Positions 24,591 through 37,968 are shown, counted from the stretch's first letter. The stretch: DNA of 64,000 bases from Owenia fusiformis (GCA_903813345.2 CAIIXF020000008.1:20942822-21006821); one strand, 5' to 3'. Numbers and translations are program-made. The notes: generated by a model not told the origin, from the letters alone.

Positions 24591-25450
24591 ATATTTTTTT
24601 ATCAATTTCCTGGATTAAACACCCCCTCCCATTCTAATACTCATACTTTACTAGAGACATGAAAAAATGGGTCGAGGTTTATTAAGATGCTCCCTCTACT
24701 TTTTCCCATGTATCTTCCCTGTAAATAAGGGCCAGTGGCTGACACCTCCCCAGAAAACAATGGATACATTTCATGTGGTGTGCATTAGATTATAATCATT
24801 TTTACCCTCTCCCTCCTTATTTTAAAATGCTGTTTGGGAATGAATACGGGAAGGATGGGATTGGCATTGGAGCTGATTTTCCTTTCTACATATTATTCTT
24901 ATAAAACATTAATTTCAAAATGCATTATACTCCACTAGACTTTCCAATAAATCCCCACCCCTTTGTTGAAAATTCTGAGATAATTAAAAAGTATTTTTAG
25001 CTTCTCCAGCACCTGCCCATTGCCTGACCCTGCCAAACAGACAGACAGATGAAGGCTTCACAATATCCCTATACCTATTTCTCAATGCTGGGATAATTAT
25101 GAGATAATAGACTAAATAATATATGTTTTGTTTATAATGATTACAATTACCATGGCACCATACCAAGAGATTCAGCTTCAGTTTCACCTGCGCATAATTG
25201 CTATACCAGTAGAAAATAAATAAATCACTGACCTAAACTGGAATGTATGAAACTGACCAGGAACTCATATATTATGCTGTGAATTGAGTGTTACAAAATT
25301 AGACAAACTGCAATATCATAACATACAGGTATACCTGCACTGAATAAAAACGATAAATATACATGCATTTTGCAATTCTACTAATAAATGTGCATTAAAT
25401 TGGAATTGAATGTGTCCTTTTTATACCAGCATTCAAAATTTTACGAATCA
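24591..25450. other. Noncoding DNA
   Basis: No gene is supported. A CAGACAGACAGATG microsatellite-like stretch lies near 25038. Confidence 0.4.
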
Positions 25451-25459
25451 TATTTTAAC

Positions 25460-25828
25460 TACCCTTTGCATTCGTTCGACTTCACTTCTTAAAAAGAGAG
25501 CTCCGTCTTCACTCTTTCAAACTAAAATAAACCTGTGAACTTACCGCGCCAATCAGTGCTCGTCGGCCAAATTTGACCGACGTTCTATATATGGTCATTC
25601 CTTCTGACGTCATCGTTAAGCCCGGAATTGATCAATGAAAATTCAGAATTTATTTTGGCGCGTGGTTCTTCAGGCTTGCTGATTGGTGGAAGAAAGGTCA
25701 GCGCGTAGGTCAGAAGTGATTTATTACCCGAACTGTCACCGGCACCCGTCGTGGGGGCGGGGCTACTAAACTGTAATATGGTTTCTACTAGGCAGAGTGT
25801 AGTTTAACTAGACTCTGCACGCAGGGTA
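25460..25828 (-). mobile_element. 369-bp nonautonomous element, copy 1, with 9-bp target duplication
   Basis: The element begins TACCCTTTGCATTCG and ends GCACGCAGGGTA. It is flanked on both sides by TATTTTAAC (25451-25459 and 25829-25837), a perfect 9-bp duplication. A second copy in the opposite orientation lies at 26564-26941. Ends share only TACCCT as inverted repeat. The interior carries CCAAT boxes (25549, and ATTGG at 25682), a TATATA box (about 25586) and a consensus CRE, TGACGTCA (25615-25622). A 9-bp duplication is typical of Mutator-like transposons, but the class is not proven. No protein is encoded. Confidence 0.85.
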
Positions 25829-26272
25829 TATTTTAACAACAAAGAACATCATAAACAATTGAAATATGTTATTTCATTCTTGCAAAATGTCATTAAATAC
25901 AGGAAAATAAGAACAAGTAAATGATATATTGTATGTATAAATAGATATGTATATTATTTATACTTTATGTGCAATTACATGAACTAAAATATGCAAAAAT
26001 CAGATAAACCTTTGTGATTACATGTACATGTGCTATTAATTTCAGATGTATATTCATTAACATAAAGAAACTATATTGGAGTGATTCATATAATAAATGT
26101 AATAATTTCCATGTGAACTCTGTGAAACCTCCTCGTTAGCATAAAACATGACATTAACTGTTTGATTAGGCCATATATCAAAATGTCTGTTAGGCTATCA
26201 GATTTTATAGCAGCAAATATGTCACATAAAATATGCACATTGCAGCATATTTTTGTCTTAGATGTTAAATAG

Positions 26273-27352
26273 TAGAGTGCAACAGGCAGAAATATCCATT
26301 AGAGCCAAGAGGGGTGCAACAGGCATACATGTCCATCAGAGGGAAGAGGGATGCAACAGGCAAACATGTCCATACGAGGGAAGAGGACTGCAACAGGCAT
26401 ACATGTCCATCAGAGGGAAGAGGGGTGCAACAGGCAAACATGTCCATTAGAGGGAAGAGGGATGCAACAGGCAAACATGTCCATTAGAGGGAAGAGGGCT
26501 GCAACAGGCAAACATGTCCATCAGAGGGAAGAGGGGTGCAACAGGCAAACATGTCCATTAGAGTACCCTGCGTGCAGAGTCTTGTTAAACTACACTCTGC
26601 CTAGTAGATACCATATTACAGTTTAGTAGCCTCGCCCCCACGATGGGTACCGGTGACAGTTTGGGTAATAAATCATTTTTGACCTACGCGCTGACCTTTC
26701 TTCCACCAATCAGCGAGCTTGAAGAAACATACGCCAAATGCGTTCTTATTAAATATGCGCATGTCATTGGTCAATTCCCGGCTCAACGATGACGTCAGAA
26801 GGAATGACCATATATAGAACGTCGGTCAAATTTGGGCGACGAACACTGATTGGAGCGGTGAGTTCACAGGTTTATTTTAGTTTGAAAGAGTGACGACGAA
26901 GCTCTCTTTTAAGAAGTGAAGTCAAACGAATGCAAAGGGTACCATTAGAGGGAAGAGGGGTGCAACAGTCAACATGTCTACCAGAGGGAAGAGGGGTGCA
27001 ACAGGCAAACATGTCCATTAGAGGGAAGAGGGATGCAACAGGCAAACATGTCCATTAGAGGGAAGAGGGGTGCAACAGGCAACATGTATACCAGAGGGAA
27101 GAGGGGTGCAACAGGCAACATGTATACCAGAGGGAAGAGGGGTGAAACAGGCAAACATATCCATTAGAGAGAAGAGGGGATACATGTCAAACAGGCAGAC
27201 ATGTCCATCAGAGGGAAGAGGAGTCCAGCAGACAAACATAACCATCAAAATGAAGAGGGTGAAACAGGCAAACATGACTATCTGTAAGAGGAGGGTGCAA
27301 CAGGCAAACATGCCCATCAGAGATAAGCGTGCTGCAGTAGGCAAACATGTCC
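26273..27352 (+). repeat. 37-bp minisatellite, split by an inserted element
   Basis: Units of 37 bp read GGGTGCAACAGGCAAACATG then TCCATTAGAGGGAAGAG, with variants. The array spans 26273-26563 and resumes at 26942-27352 after a 378-bp insertion. The second half is more variable, with shortened units (GGCAACATGTATACCAGAGG). Open frames inside are products of the repetition. Confidence 0.9.
26564..26941 (+). mobile_element. 378-bp nonautonomous element, copy 2, inserted in the minisatellite
   Basis: It starts TACCCTGCGTGCAGAG and ends CGAATGCAAAGGGTA, flanked by CCATTAGAG at 26555-26563 and again at 26942-26950. That flank is part of the minisatellite unit, so the insertion site is exact. It is the inverted counterpart of 25460-25828. 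It carries TGACGTCA (26790-26797), TATATA (26811), CCAAT (26706) and ATTGG (26766, 26849). Confidence 0.88.
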
Positions 27353-27922
27353 AGGGACAAGAATGACTTAAACCTGGGTCAATAAAAAAGCTATTCACAT
27401 TTTTTGCAAATAAAATTTCTTTTCTTATTATAGAACTTCATTCCATAATTCATCCTAGTTTTTTTATCAGTGGCAATCAGGCAATATTCCTACAAGATAT
27501 TAACCCTATCAGAATGGTGCAAACCCATAATATTGAGGCCAGATGACCAGTTTGATAGTGAACTATTAAATCTCACAGTTAGATCAAAGATTAAATAGAT
27601 TGTCATTAATCAACTAACATTTGTTATATTGCTCCATACAGATAAATATAACAAGGTACATGTTCATGGATGTTACACTAAATAAATAGGTTTTTTAAGA
27701 TGATCTTTTTCATGCATACAGTATTGTTTCAATCTTTCCTTAGCTCTTCATATTATTATTATGAAATTGCGTTATCTGTAGGATATCAGGCAATGAGACT
27801 TTTGATATCATAGAGTTGATATACAATGAATGCAGTAGTTGGCCAAGTTCTACCATGATCTGTCATGGTAAAAAAATCATGGCACTCTGTATCTTCCCCT
27901 TGCTACAGAACATCAAAGCAAC
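27353..27922. other. Noncoding DNA
   Basis: No gene or delimitable repeat is seen between the minisatellite and the next MITE. Confidence 0.4.
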
Positions 27923-27924
27923 TA

Positions 27925-28099
27925 CAGTAAAACCTGTGTATATTGAACATTTTTTTCAATGAAAATGTTCAGTGTTGGTAGGTGTTCACTACAGAAAGTG
28001 TAATTTATACACAAGTCATTAGAGTATGTGTAGAGGATAGGTGTTCATTAAATACAGGTGTTCACTAGAGAGAGGTGTTAATTTAGACAGGTTTTACTG
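27925..28099. mobile_element. Tigger/pogo-like MITE, 175 bp
   Basis: The terminal inverted repeats are CAGTAAAACCTGT (27925-27937) and ACAGGTTTTACTG (28087-28099). TA dinucleotides flank both sides (27923-27924, 28100-28101), as expected for Tc1/mariner superfamily insertion. The interior repeats the GTGTTCA motif (GGTGTTCACTA). No transposase sequence is present. Confidence 0.75.
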
Positions 28100-28101
28100 T
28101 A

Positions 28102-30220
28102 GTTGGGGAGCAGTGAGAATACAGTTATAAGATATCTACACTTTAAAAATGCAAAAGTTTGAAAACCATTAAATATGCATTAAAATCCTTCACATGCAGT
28201 ACCATATGTTTTAGGGGACTTTTCTCCATATCTCCTAATCATGATAGGAAGTTAGTATATTTTGAGATGATATCAGACAATAGAGGATGTGACTATGTAA
28301 TAATACATAAGAAAACCTCCCCAGGATATCATATTACATTACTCTACAGTTCTCACACCAAAAATTAATATGAAAGTTACACCATTTTTCCCACAATATT
28401 CTTTCATGCCCTCTGGTGAAAAAACACTAACTACAGTTATAATGACTCTCATAAATTATAATGTCCCGTAACCTCTTTCTATACTCTTATTCTAGCTCTC
28501 TTAGCTGAAAAATAATTACTTTTTCCTAAAAACACTTCTCATTTAATCTATAACATTTGCATACAGATAAATGTAGGGAGCGTGATAAATAAAACAAAGC
28601 TTACAGATTAATATGTTTTTTAAAAATCATAATTAAATCTACACAAATCTGTTTAATTTTGGTTTTGCTAGGGAGATAGTGACCATAAACAATTGTAATA
28701 GATGTGTGTTACCTGATAGAATTCCAGCTATCCAGTTATTAAATCAACGACTTTGCACAAGTTTTCATAATTGTCATTTAAAAAACAAAATGCTTCTCCT
28801 GAAATCACATCATATGTTTTACTATGACCTTCCTTATCAGCATGATTATTTGAACTACTATGAGTATTACAATCTGAGATTGTAACCCCCCCCCCCCCCC
28901 ATAACAATGGGGATGGATCTCTATCAGTGGCATACTTGTTTATTTGCGTCCTGATTGTTTAGCAAGGCCATGAGATGCCACAATAAGGAAATAAATCAAC
29001 ATGTAGTTTATATTTAGTAATTCAAATTATTTTGTTTGTAAACAAGTTATGGCTAGACTTTTATTTTTTTAGCATTGAGTCTATTTTATTTTACCATATT
29101 TGTAAGATCAGTGAACTCTCAAATTGTATAATAGAAGAGTTAAATACACTGCGCATCAAAAAATAATATTTTTGCATTATGCTGGTCAGGGGTTGCATTG
29201 CACACTACAACTGTACTCTCCAGGGATAAAACTTTAAAAAATATTTTATTTATAGTACAATGTCATGGAAACATTCTAAAACAATATCTATTGACCAAGT
29301 ATTTTTTAATAGAAGCAACTAGTAAATGTGAATGACTCTAAATCAGAGAACTTTCTAAGACAAAAGATTGACCGAATTAATCAAGACCATATACAGTAAT
29401 ATACATCAAATATCAATATGTTCGAGGACAATCAATCGGGAACAATTCACACAACACAATTACAATGATCAATATGTACAAACACCTAAACTGCCCATTT
29501 TCAATAAATACTGTATAATCAATGATAAATAAGTATATTATGGTTCAAAAACTCGAGGGAATGATTTGATTGGTTGGAATGTATATTACACAAACTTGTG
29601 GTACAAAGTGATCAATTTAATCTCATTAGATCTCCAAATAAAGTACCACCTGCCAAATAGGGTATTATCTCTACGAGAGAAAATTTTCTCTAACCATGAA
29701 CTTATAGAAATTTCTGTAATATTGCGCTTTAACAATCAGTTATTCCATAGGTCTTTTTAATGAGAAGCAAAATCAAATTTCAAAGGGGGTACCATTTTTA
29801 CTAAAATGCATAAACTGGCCAATTTGCCGTATAAATCAATGACAGATATGGTCCAGGGGAATCAGCCTATTCTGAAGCATTTTAAATGGTTTTATATTTT
29901 GCACAAAACAATTTGGAGGAAGGTGTGCTAGTGAAATGAAAAGGGTAATCCATAATAGTGAATGGTTCTGGTACTCATCACACCTTTTTGTTTTGGAATA
30001 TCTGACTTGAGATGGAAGGAGATACAATGGTTTATCATGATGGAGCTAGTCTTGCAGTACATAAATAGCCTGAAACCCAGAGGCTAACAGTAAAAAATAC
30101 CAGATGAAAACCTCTTTTAGAGATGTGTAGCCTCTTCTAAAGAGGGGTAGACATGTACATTAGGTCTTTGGTCTCTTACTTTATATTTCTCCAAATCAGA
30201 AAGTAGGTGTTTGAGAATTC
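28102..30220. other. AT-rich noncoding DNA
   Basis: No gene is supported. A poly-C tract lies at about 28887-28900. Confidence 0.4.
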
Positions 30221-30224
30221 ATAG

Positions 30225-30395
30225 GGTAGGGCCAGGGGTTTTGGCCTATCCAAAATCTTTTCAAAATCATGCAGTTTTTCACCATTCTGAGCATTTTTCA
30301 AGTGATTTTAGGACAAAGTTGTCCTATATTCCACCTGGAATTTTTATTGTGTGACCCCCTCCCCCCCTCTTGGCAAAAGTTGGCTATGGGCCCGA
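30225..30395 (+). repeat. Dispersed repeat, family A, copy 2
   Basis: It shares TTCAAAATCATGCAGTTTTT and CACCATTCTGAGCATTTTTC with 17951-18127, and ends CTTGGCAAAAGTTGGCTATG then GGCCCG. The ends are more diverged than in the other copies. Confidence 0.6.
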
Positions 30396-31079
30396 GGTTC
30401 TTTCCATGCCAGAACAAAATTGCCTACAGTTTAGTACCAGGCAAGAAATGCCCCACATTTAAAATGGTATATTTGATTAAACTGAGTATAATATAGGAAG
30501 GATAGTGTTTTTTAGATAATAAGTGTCACGTACAATCTTATGCAAATTCAAAAAAATACCTTATTCAATAATACATGGTCAAATATCCCATATTTTCTGG
30601 GCCCTGTGCACTAAATTATCTTCATAATGATTATATATTTAGGTAAATAGGTGCAGTAAATGTTATGCTATTTAGCAACTGCACCCGGATGCCATTACCT
30701 TCAACACCTACATACATACCTGATAAGGTAACGTGTGTGGGAACAGCAATCAAGATATGGCAAAAATTTATTTGAAAATATCAAATTTGAGAAAACAATC
30801 TGACTTTCTTTCTATTGCATCATCTAGAAAGTCCTGGATAGTATGCCTCACAAAAGCAGACTTCATCTACAGTCTAGCCTCTAACCAACATCATTTTTTC
30901 CTGTGTATTCACATTTAAACTCTTGGATTGTTAAGATCTATGAAGAAGTAAAATCATCTGTTTTAGTCAGAGTATGGGGTGATTGGCCAATAGAGGTTCA
31001 GGGTAGGGATGGACAGTCATAAATATACAAGGTCCCCCATAATATGTTTTCTATGTATGAGAGAGAAAGAATATAGTAG

Positions 31080-31270
31080 AGTGAATCCTGCATATCCTAA
31101 CACTTCTCTAATCTGAACACCTCTCAATGTGAACACTTTCTCTGTCAAAAATTCATTTTCTCTTATTGACTTATGTGTTTCTAAAATCTTGAAATGTGGT
31201 GAACACCTACTAATCTCAACACTTTTGACCAGTCCTAGAGGCGTTCGAATTAGACAAGTTATACTGTGCA
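31080..31270. repeat. Degenerate Tigger-like MITE (possible)
   Basis: The segment contains several CTAATCTGAACAC and AATGTGAACACTT motifs and ends ACAAGTTATACTGTGCA. This resembles a decayed relative of the MITE at 27925-28099 (GTGTTCA motifs, ACAGGTTTTACTG end). The borders are uncertain. Confidence 0.35.
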
Positions 31271-31564
31271 TTCGAATATATTTGAATTACACCAAAGTTC
31301 TACTTTACATCTTATAGTTCTGTTAATCAATGGTAATGTTTAAAGAATTAGCAAATGATGAAATACGAAACTGTGAATATGTGATTACTTAATTTGATAA
31401 TTATCAAAAAATTAGATGCCATTTTATTGAACACCAAAACATGTTTTCATCAATTCCACGTCACCATCCCTGCTATTTATGGCTTATGTTCTATATTTAA
31501 GCCAAATTTCCATATTCCCTCAATGAAGAATGTTAATGCACTAAATCGCAAGCATATCAATTAC

Positions 31565-31735
31565 TAGAGTTCAGATCCTTAAAGGATGTGTGTATATAAA
31601 TGATGAACTAAATTATAAATTCAACCCTTTAAAGGATGTGCCCATATCAACGATTTACTAAACCAGAGTTTGAATCCTTAAAGAATGTATGTATCTCAAT
31701 GCTGAAGCTCAAATCCTTAAAGGAAATATGTATAC
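31565..31735 (+). repeat. Degenerate tandem repeat around CCTTAAAGGATGTG
   Basis: Four loosely spaced units contain (T)CCTTAAAGGATGTGTGTAT or variants (CCTTTAAAGGATGTGCCCAT, CCTTAAAGAATGTATGTAT, CCTTAAAGGAAATATGTAT), about 45-65 bp apart. It is a decayed minisatellite. Confidence 0.5.
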
Positions 31736-32067
31736 TTCATGAACCGAATCCGAAATTCTATAAATATCAACAGCATGTATATCTATAATGCACAAAATCA
31801 TCCTTATAATTTTAAAAACATTTTAGTGTCACAACTAGAAAACTGCAACTTCACCGAGTAGCAAATCTCAACGAACAAAAAAATTTCATCAATTTAATCA
31901 TTTCGGAGTTACAAATCATTAAGACAATACAATATTTGTGATCTTTGATGCAGGATATTGTAACCATACTTTGAAGAGATCTCTAACAGATCTCTTATAG
32001 TGAATTTCTACTTAAAACAGTTAGCCATTTCGAGTTTTCAGAGATACAAATCAAAAAAATAATACCA

Positions 32068-32219
32068 TACAGGGGCTTCACTAGAATTTCTGATAACAGG
32101 CTATATAAATGAAAACAACAGGCAAAATTAATGGAAATCATGAATTTAACATGGAAAAGTTGAAAAGTCACTAAAAACAAGAGGCGATTTTGTGAAAACA
32201 ACCATTAAGAAACCCCTGC
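32068..32219 (+). repeat. Dispersed short repeat with CAGGGGCTTC ends, copy 1
   Basis: It begins CAGGGGCTTCACTAGAATTT and ends AAGAAACCCCTG, giving short inverted termini. The interior (AACAACAGGCAAAATTAATG, GAATTTAACATGGAAAAGTT) is nearly identical to 38813-38980. The termini resemble hAT-type nonautonomous elements, but no 8-bp duplication could be confirmed. Confidence 0.65.
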
Positions 32220-33182
32220 CATAATTATGATCTACTCTAAACCTTTGATGTAAGTGTAATAATAGCCATTTTTTGAAGAGATCACAAAATGTTTGCGAAA
32301 TCCCATGTTTTTCCAAACCTGAATTACAAAAACAGTGCAATATTTGCAATATACTCATTTGAGTATAATAAAGCTATACATCAGAAAAATCTCGATCAAA
32401 ATCAATGAAAATTCCTGCCCCCCCCCCCCCCATACAGCCACTGGTCATGCCGAAAAGACATGGAATATATATCAAATAGATATATTTTATGGATAAACGA
32501 TCAAACCTCAAACAGTAATACACATTAAGTTAGAAATGAAATAACATTTTGTAGAGAATTTCTGCCATGGAGGCCATCTTGAAAAAATATTTTCTGCGTA
32601 AACTATATACTAATATACATCTTTCTACCATGTAACGAATATGAAGAAAAACTGTCTTCTAGTATTAGAATTATTTTCCGGATGGACAGACAGACTGAGG
32701 GACGGATGGACGTACTAATAGACAGGTTCCACTATATCTGTACCAAACTTCGATTGTTGGGATAATAAAAACATATAATTCATGCTTTTTCTAAGAACGC
32801 AGTAATAAACTTTACCTGCTTAGCAATAAAAATTGATTTTAAAGTACTAAAAGTTTGACATCTGGTGTAATGATCTTGATAATTTAAGTTCTTAGAATTC
32901 GATATATCTAAAGAAAATGCTTTTTCCAGAGATGTTACCTTGGAAGGTCATTGACATCTAAATGAGATATGACCTTTATCTTCAAATGTAACCTTTTATA
33001 TGACTTTGACCTCTGAATTTGATTCCTGTTTTTCTAGAAAGTTCTACTTTTATAAATGTAAATGGTCACCCTCAAAGCAGAAATTTTATGGAAAAAAACA
33101 CATTAGATCAATAACCTTTCAATAACTTACATCACAAATGAACCCAATATTATTCACTTTTCTTATACTCAACCTTTTAAAC

Positions 33183-33262
33183 ATATTCTTGTATACCCTG
33201 AATACCCATCTACCAGTCAAGATATTCTTATATACTCTGAATACCCATCTACCAGTCATGCC
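33183..33262 (+). repeat. Two-copy 39-bp direct repeat
   Basis: The segment ATATTCTTGTATACCCTGAA plus TACCCATCTACCAGTCAAG occurs twice in tandem with two base changes. It is probably a small noncoding duplication. Confidence 0.6.
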
Positions 33263-36200
33263 ACCCTCTGACAACAAGCCACAATTAACTATTGCTAAAT
33301 AAAGAGTGTACAAAAAACAAAATCTAAACTTGCATTTGGTAACAAATGAGGAATGGATCTTTGTGGTGACCTTTAGCTTACACTAACATATATGTTAATA
33401 TATAATATATTGCATCCTATAATGTGAGCGTGTCAATGTCCTAATCTAAAATATGACACATGCAGATCTCATCATGCATGCCTTTGTGAGTAATTCTACT
33501 GTAATCTTCTTCTGAAAAACACCTGGGGATACAACAATGGTGCATACACACGGTTGCATCATCCGGTGTTATAGTGACATTCATGGTGATCATAGTATGT
33601 AAATCATCTGCTCATTCATACATTGTCAAGAACCTTAACAAATTAGATTATATCAATATTTTCTAAACTAACCAAAAACAATATGAAAATATGATAAATA
33701 AAGTGAAAATAACTAAGACAAGTATAAGGAATATTTAATGGTATATAACACAAAAAATGGTCAATATTTACGCAAGAAATTTCCAGAAATATTTAAAAAT
33801 GATAATCATTTGATTGGGTAACCATGTCCAGGGACGTACACAATATATTAATAAAGCAATTAATAAAAAATATTTCACCGGTGATTGAACGAGTAAAAAT
33901 TTCTATTTTCCAGATTACTATGCAAGGATATGATTTATAAGGACTCAGCATACATTCTTTGAGATTTATCTCGATTTATTGCCTCCGTTACATGACTAGG
34001 CATAACATTCAGGTCTGACGGAAGAATAATATATACAAATGGCAAGATTACCAACCAGGGAACAATTTGAAAATACTCTTATATCAATATTTCTCAGTAT
34101 TCTTCTTGTAAGACGTTTCCTCATTACCTTCTATTTTTTATAATCAGCCAAGACATGACACAATCTGGTCAGAATACCATAAATAGACAGAGATACCCCC
34201 TTTTGGTCCAAATTTCTATTCTTTAATGATTAGTGGGATTTTGTTTAATACCAGCAAGTTAATAACAGAAATTGTATGCCAAAAACAATTTACAAAACAA
34301 AACCTAGACAAGAAAATGATGATAGTATTCATCTAAATGGGCAAAATAATCTGAAAACCAGATATGGCAAGATACTAAGACAGTAAATTGAATAAATTAC
34401 ACTGTTAATAATCATAATAAATATAAATAAAACGTTACATGACTGACCCTTAATATGGTCAAAAACCAAGTGAACTATAATCATATTAGTAAAGCAATTG
34501 AACTATTTCATCATATGAATTCCGGAGAAAGCCCATCTTGAAAGACCATAAACACATATAATATGGTATATTTATTGTACTAGTGTAAAACAATAGTACA
34601 TGTTGCTTTTTATGATCACACGCGTACTATTGCTGCTTATCCAGGGCTCAAACTATTGATCAGTAATGTATGCGGGTGACCTTTCAACATGATTGGCTAA
34701 AGATTGTTTAATACAATGGACGCCTTTTATAACATTACCAGCTTGAATGCTCCGTTCAATACTGCACTTCTATTTTTTGTAAACATGTAATTTTATGTCA
34801 TTTAAGGCAAACCCAAATGAATTCATTCATGAGGGCAGTTGGGTGTCATGACCTCAAAAGGTTAGTGAATGAAAACTGTAACGTCATAAACGTTGTCACT
34901 GATGCACAGATATGTTACAACATAGCCATTTAGGTTAATCAAGTGTTTTTCTTCTTCCATTTTGTTCAGTCCAACATGTGTGGTAATAATGACAAATACA
35001 ATGAGTTTCTCCATATCTACAACGCTTTCTGGAGTGTGCATTTTCATTTAAAGCAGAAATACAAAATACTGAACATTATGTTTTTCTGTCAGAATTCAAT
35101 ATTACTGCTTATAGTTTGAAGGTTACAACAGTAATATAACTCTTTGTTAGTTCATTCATCTCAAAACAACTGGATGTTCTTTGTTTTAGAACGCACACCT
35201 GTCCTCTTAAAAAACTGAAAAACATGGTTTTTATTTCAGCTCAAACAGTGTAACATCATGCTTAAAATTTATGACAAAAGTCAAAATGGTTGAAAAAGTG
35301 GTTGCTGATAAAAATGGCCATTTTTCATTTGATTTATTAATCATTGTAATACAATGCATAAATTCATAACTAAATTCAAGTCTTGCAAGGAAAATATTTT
35401 TTACAATGTTTATAAAATATTTTCTTGAAAGTAACCAATTCCGAAAGGGTACTATTATACCATTACAGCAACAAGACAGTATGATGCACACAGTGGCAAA
35501 CAATGGGAAAATAAATATAAAATTTAATTGTGGCATTTTTATTTTAACCTAGACAAGATTATGAAAATCTAATTGCTTTTCCATAAAGCTACAATCTTTA
35601 ACCTCTGAACTGCAGAAACCGCAAAGTGCTGGAGATTAAAAAGGCAATTTATAAAATGTATATTGTCTTAAACTAGCGGGAATATTACAAGACTGCATCT
35701 GTCAGTAATGTTGATGAATATAGAAAAATGAATTGTCTTTTGTAAAAAAGTAAGCAAAAACAGGAAAATTGGACTGTACCTAGGTAGAAAAATCATAAAA
35801 GTGAATGTATTCTTCATCATTTCTATTCATGCAGAATAAACTTGGAAAATGCAAGAACCTATAACCCAGTGCAACCTTTGTGCCATCCATTTGCCATATG
35901 AACATATCATTAATAAAGATAGAATGGGCATTTTGCCAATATACATGTATTCATAATCAGAGAATTATATATATTTTGATCCAAAAATACCAGACATATT
36001 ATGCAACAAGCATCAGCAGATGAAATGATATTCCAGTATGAAAATTACAACTTCAAAAACCAGAATCATGGATTCAACTTAAATAAATAGGTATTTTAGG
36101 AAGTAAAACTCTTCATTTCCCATCATTTTATGGGCAATTCAAACGATTATATTTTTTGATAATTGGCAATCAGTTTTAAATTTAATAGTTCCTATAAAAC

Positions 36201-37840
36201 TTGTCAAAAGCATAAAATTAGCCCTCGGGTTTTGATATTATATGAGTTTAAAGGTATTAAACAAAATCACATTTATAAATATGTAACTAAACCATAATTG
36301 AATATATTCTCAAATCATGGTTCATATATTGCTTGAAATTAACGAGAGTAAAAATTAAGGTGAGAGTAGAGAATATAATAGATCCCGCCCAAAGAAAAGG
36401 GGAAAAAAAAGGAAAAGAAATGGAAAGTACAGTAGAACTGATTATGCGAATAATGGCAGAAATAAAACAGTATGCCACCACTGATCTTATGCACTTTGAA
36501 ACTGTAGTTAAAATAATTAAAATAAGCAAGCAAGAATGAAACTTCTCTAAGCAATAAGACATATTTGCAAAGGTTACATAAGGAAAACATAAGTAAAAAT
36601 ATAAGTCATTATTGTACAGAAACAAACTAAAAACAACAACAAAACAAAAGCATTATTAGCAAATCGCAAATGAAAATAACAAGCATCCACAAATTAATGC
36701 AAACAAATACTCACTAAGATAGCTTTATTTTTTTCTAAATTATTCCAGCATCAAATGTAACTTAAATCCCAGTTATATGAACAGAAAATGTATAAAAGAA
36801 AACCATTGAAAATAATCTGATTCATCCATCATTAGCAGCTATTGAATATTGTACTGCATTCATTTTGAATTATCTTAACATAATGATACCCAAACAAAAC
36901 TCAACGAAATAGCTTGCTTCTTTGAACCAATGACAATTTCTACATCACATATTGAGCAATGAAGAACCATACTATTTTCCAATATTGTCAAATTCAATGT
37001 CATCTGTTTTTTAAGAGTAATATGCCATATTCATATGAATACAAAATGTCTGCCATCTACTGAGAGAACAGGTGAGCCTTTTCTAAAGCATTTATTCATA
37101 AAAATTCATCTATGAAAATTTAGCCTTATTAAAGAAATCGGTTATTTGATGATCTTGTATCATAAAATAAGTTTATTTTGCAAAGAGTTTAAAAAACAAC
37201 TAAAATTGGTGCCATATAAAACAGGATATAAATTCAAAGTATATAAAAAGTTAAATTTCCTTTTACATCACCATATAAAATCTCTCAAAATCTGTTTGAT
37301 GTTTTGAATTTCTCAAATCAAAGAATTGAGTGTTTCACATCAAATTTAAAACGAGACGTATATGATCGAATTTTATCGAAGAAATTATGATTTGGCTGAT
37401 TTTCTTCTGGATAAAAACCAGTCGTAAGAAATTCTATAGAACTTGAGGAATTTGTTTCCTTGATTGTCAGACAAGATAGCATGAACATAAACTTGTTTTT
37501 CACTCATTCAATGACCTTTTCACCTACCTTCTTATGAAATTCACGAATTGTTACTAATTAAACAATTTTTTCAAAAGAAAAAACAATTGAACAATAGTAC
37601 TATTGAAACAGTGGGAAGGCTAAGAGGAAATCTGAACAAAGACGAGAGTTGTTGACAAAAAATAGTCTACCAAGAATCAATGTCTGGTAGTTCACTTTGC
37701 TGTGATCAAATGAGTAGGTGCATTTTAGCCTATTAGGGTGCCAGCAATTTACAAAAGAAAGGAAGAGAGCAACTGTGAGTCAATTAAAACATCAACAGAC
37801 TAGTCGGCTCTATTTAGAACATACAAACAACATAAGCATG
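33263..37840. other. AT-rich noncoding DNA
   Basis: About 4.6 kb with no gene, exon-like block or bounded repeat that I can support. The open frames present are AT-rich and without recognisable motifs. Confidence 0.4.
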
Positions 37841-37968
37841 ATACAATGGGTATTGTTAGTACCTCAGTTGAAATACTCGATTTTGATTGGTCAACGAGCG
37901 GTGAATAATTTTAACTGTACACCGCGCAATGCATTGCCGGTGAATAATATTCCCAGCATTCCACTAAA

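Noticed and set aside
26262-27398. Repetitive peptide frames on both strands
   Set aside because: They are translations of the 37-bp minisatellite. Since 37 is not a multiple of three, every frame yields a repetitive peptide.
32068-32219. hAT assignment by 8-bp target duplication
   Set aside because: The sequences next to the CAGGGG ends share only a short CCATA-like overlap, not a clean 8-bp duplication, so the class is left open.
36287-36625. 112-codon minus-strand frame as a membrane protein
   Set aside because: Its hydrophobicity follows from AT-rich, T-rich composition. It has no conserved motif or supporting splice signals.
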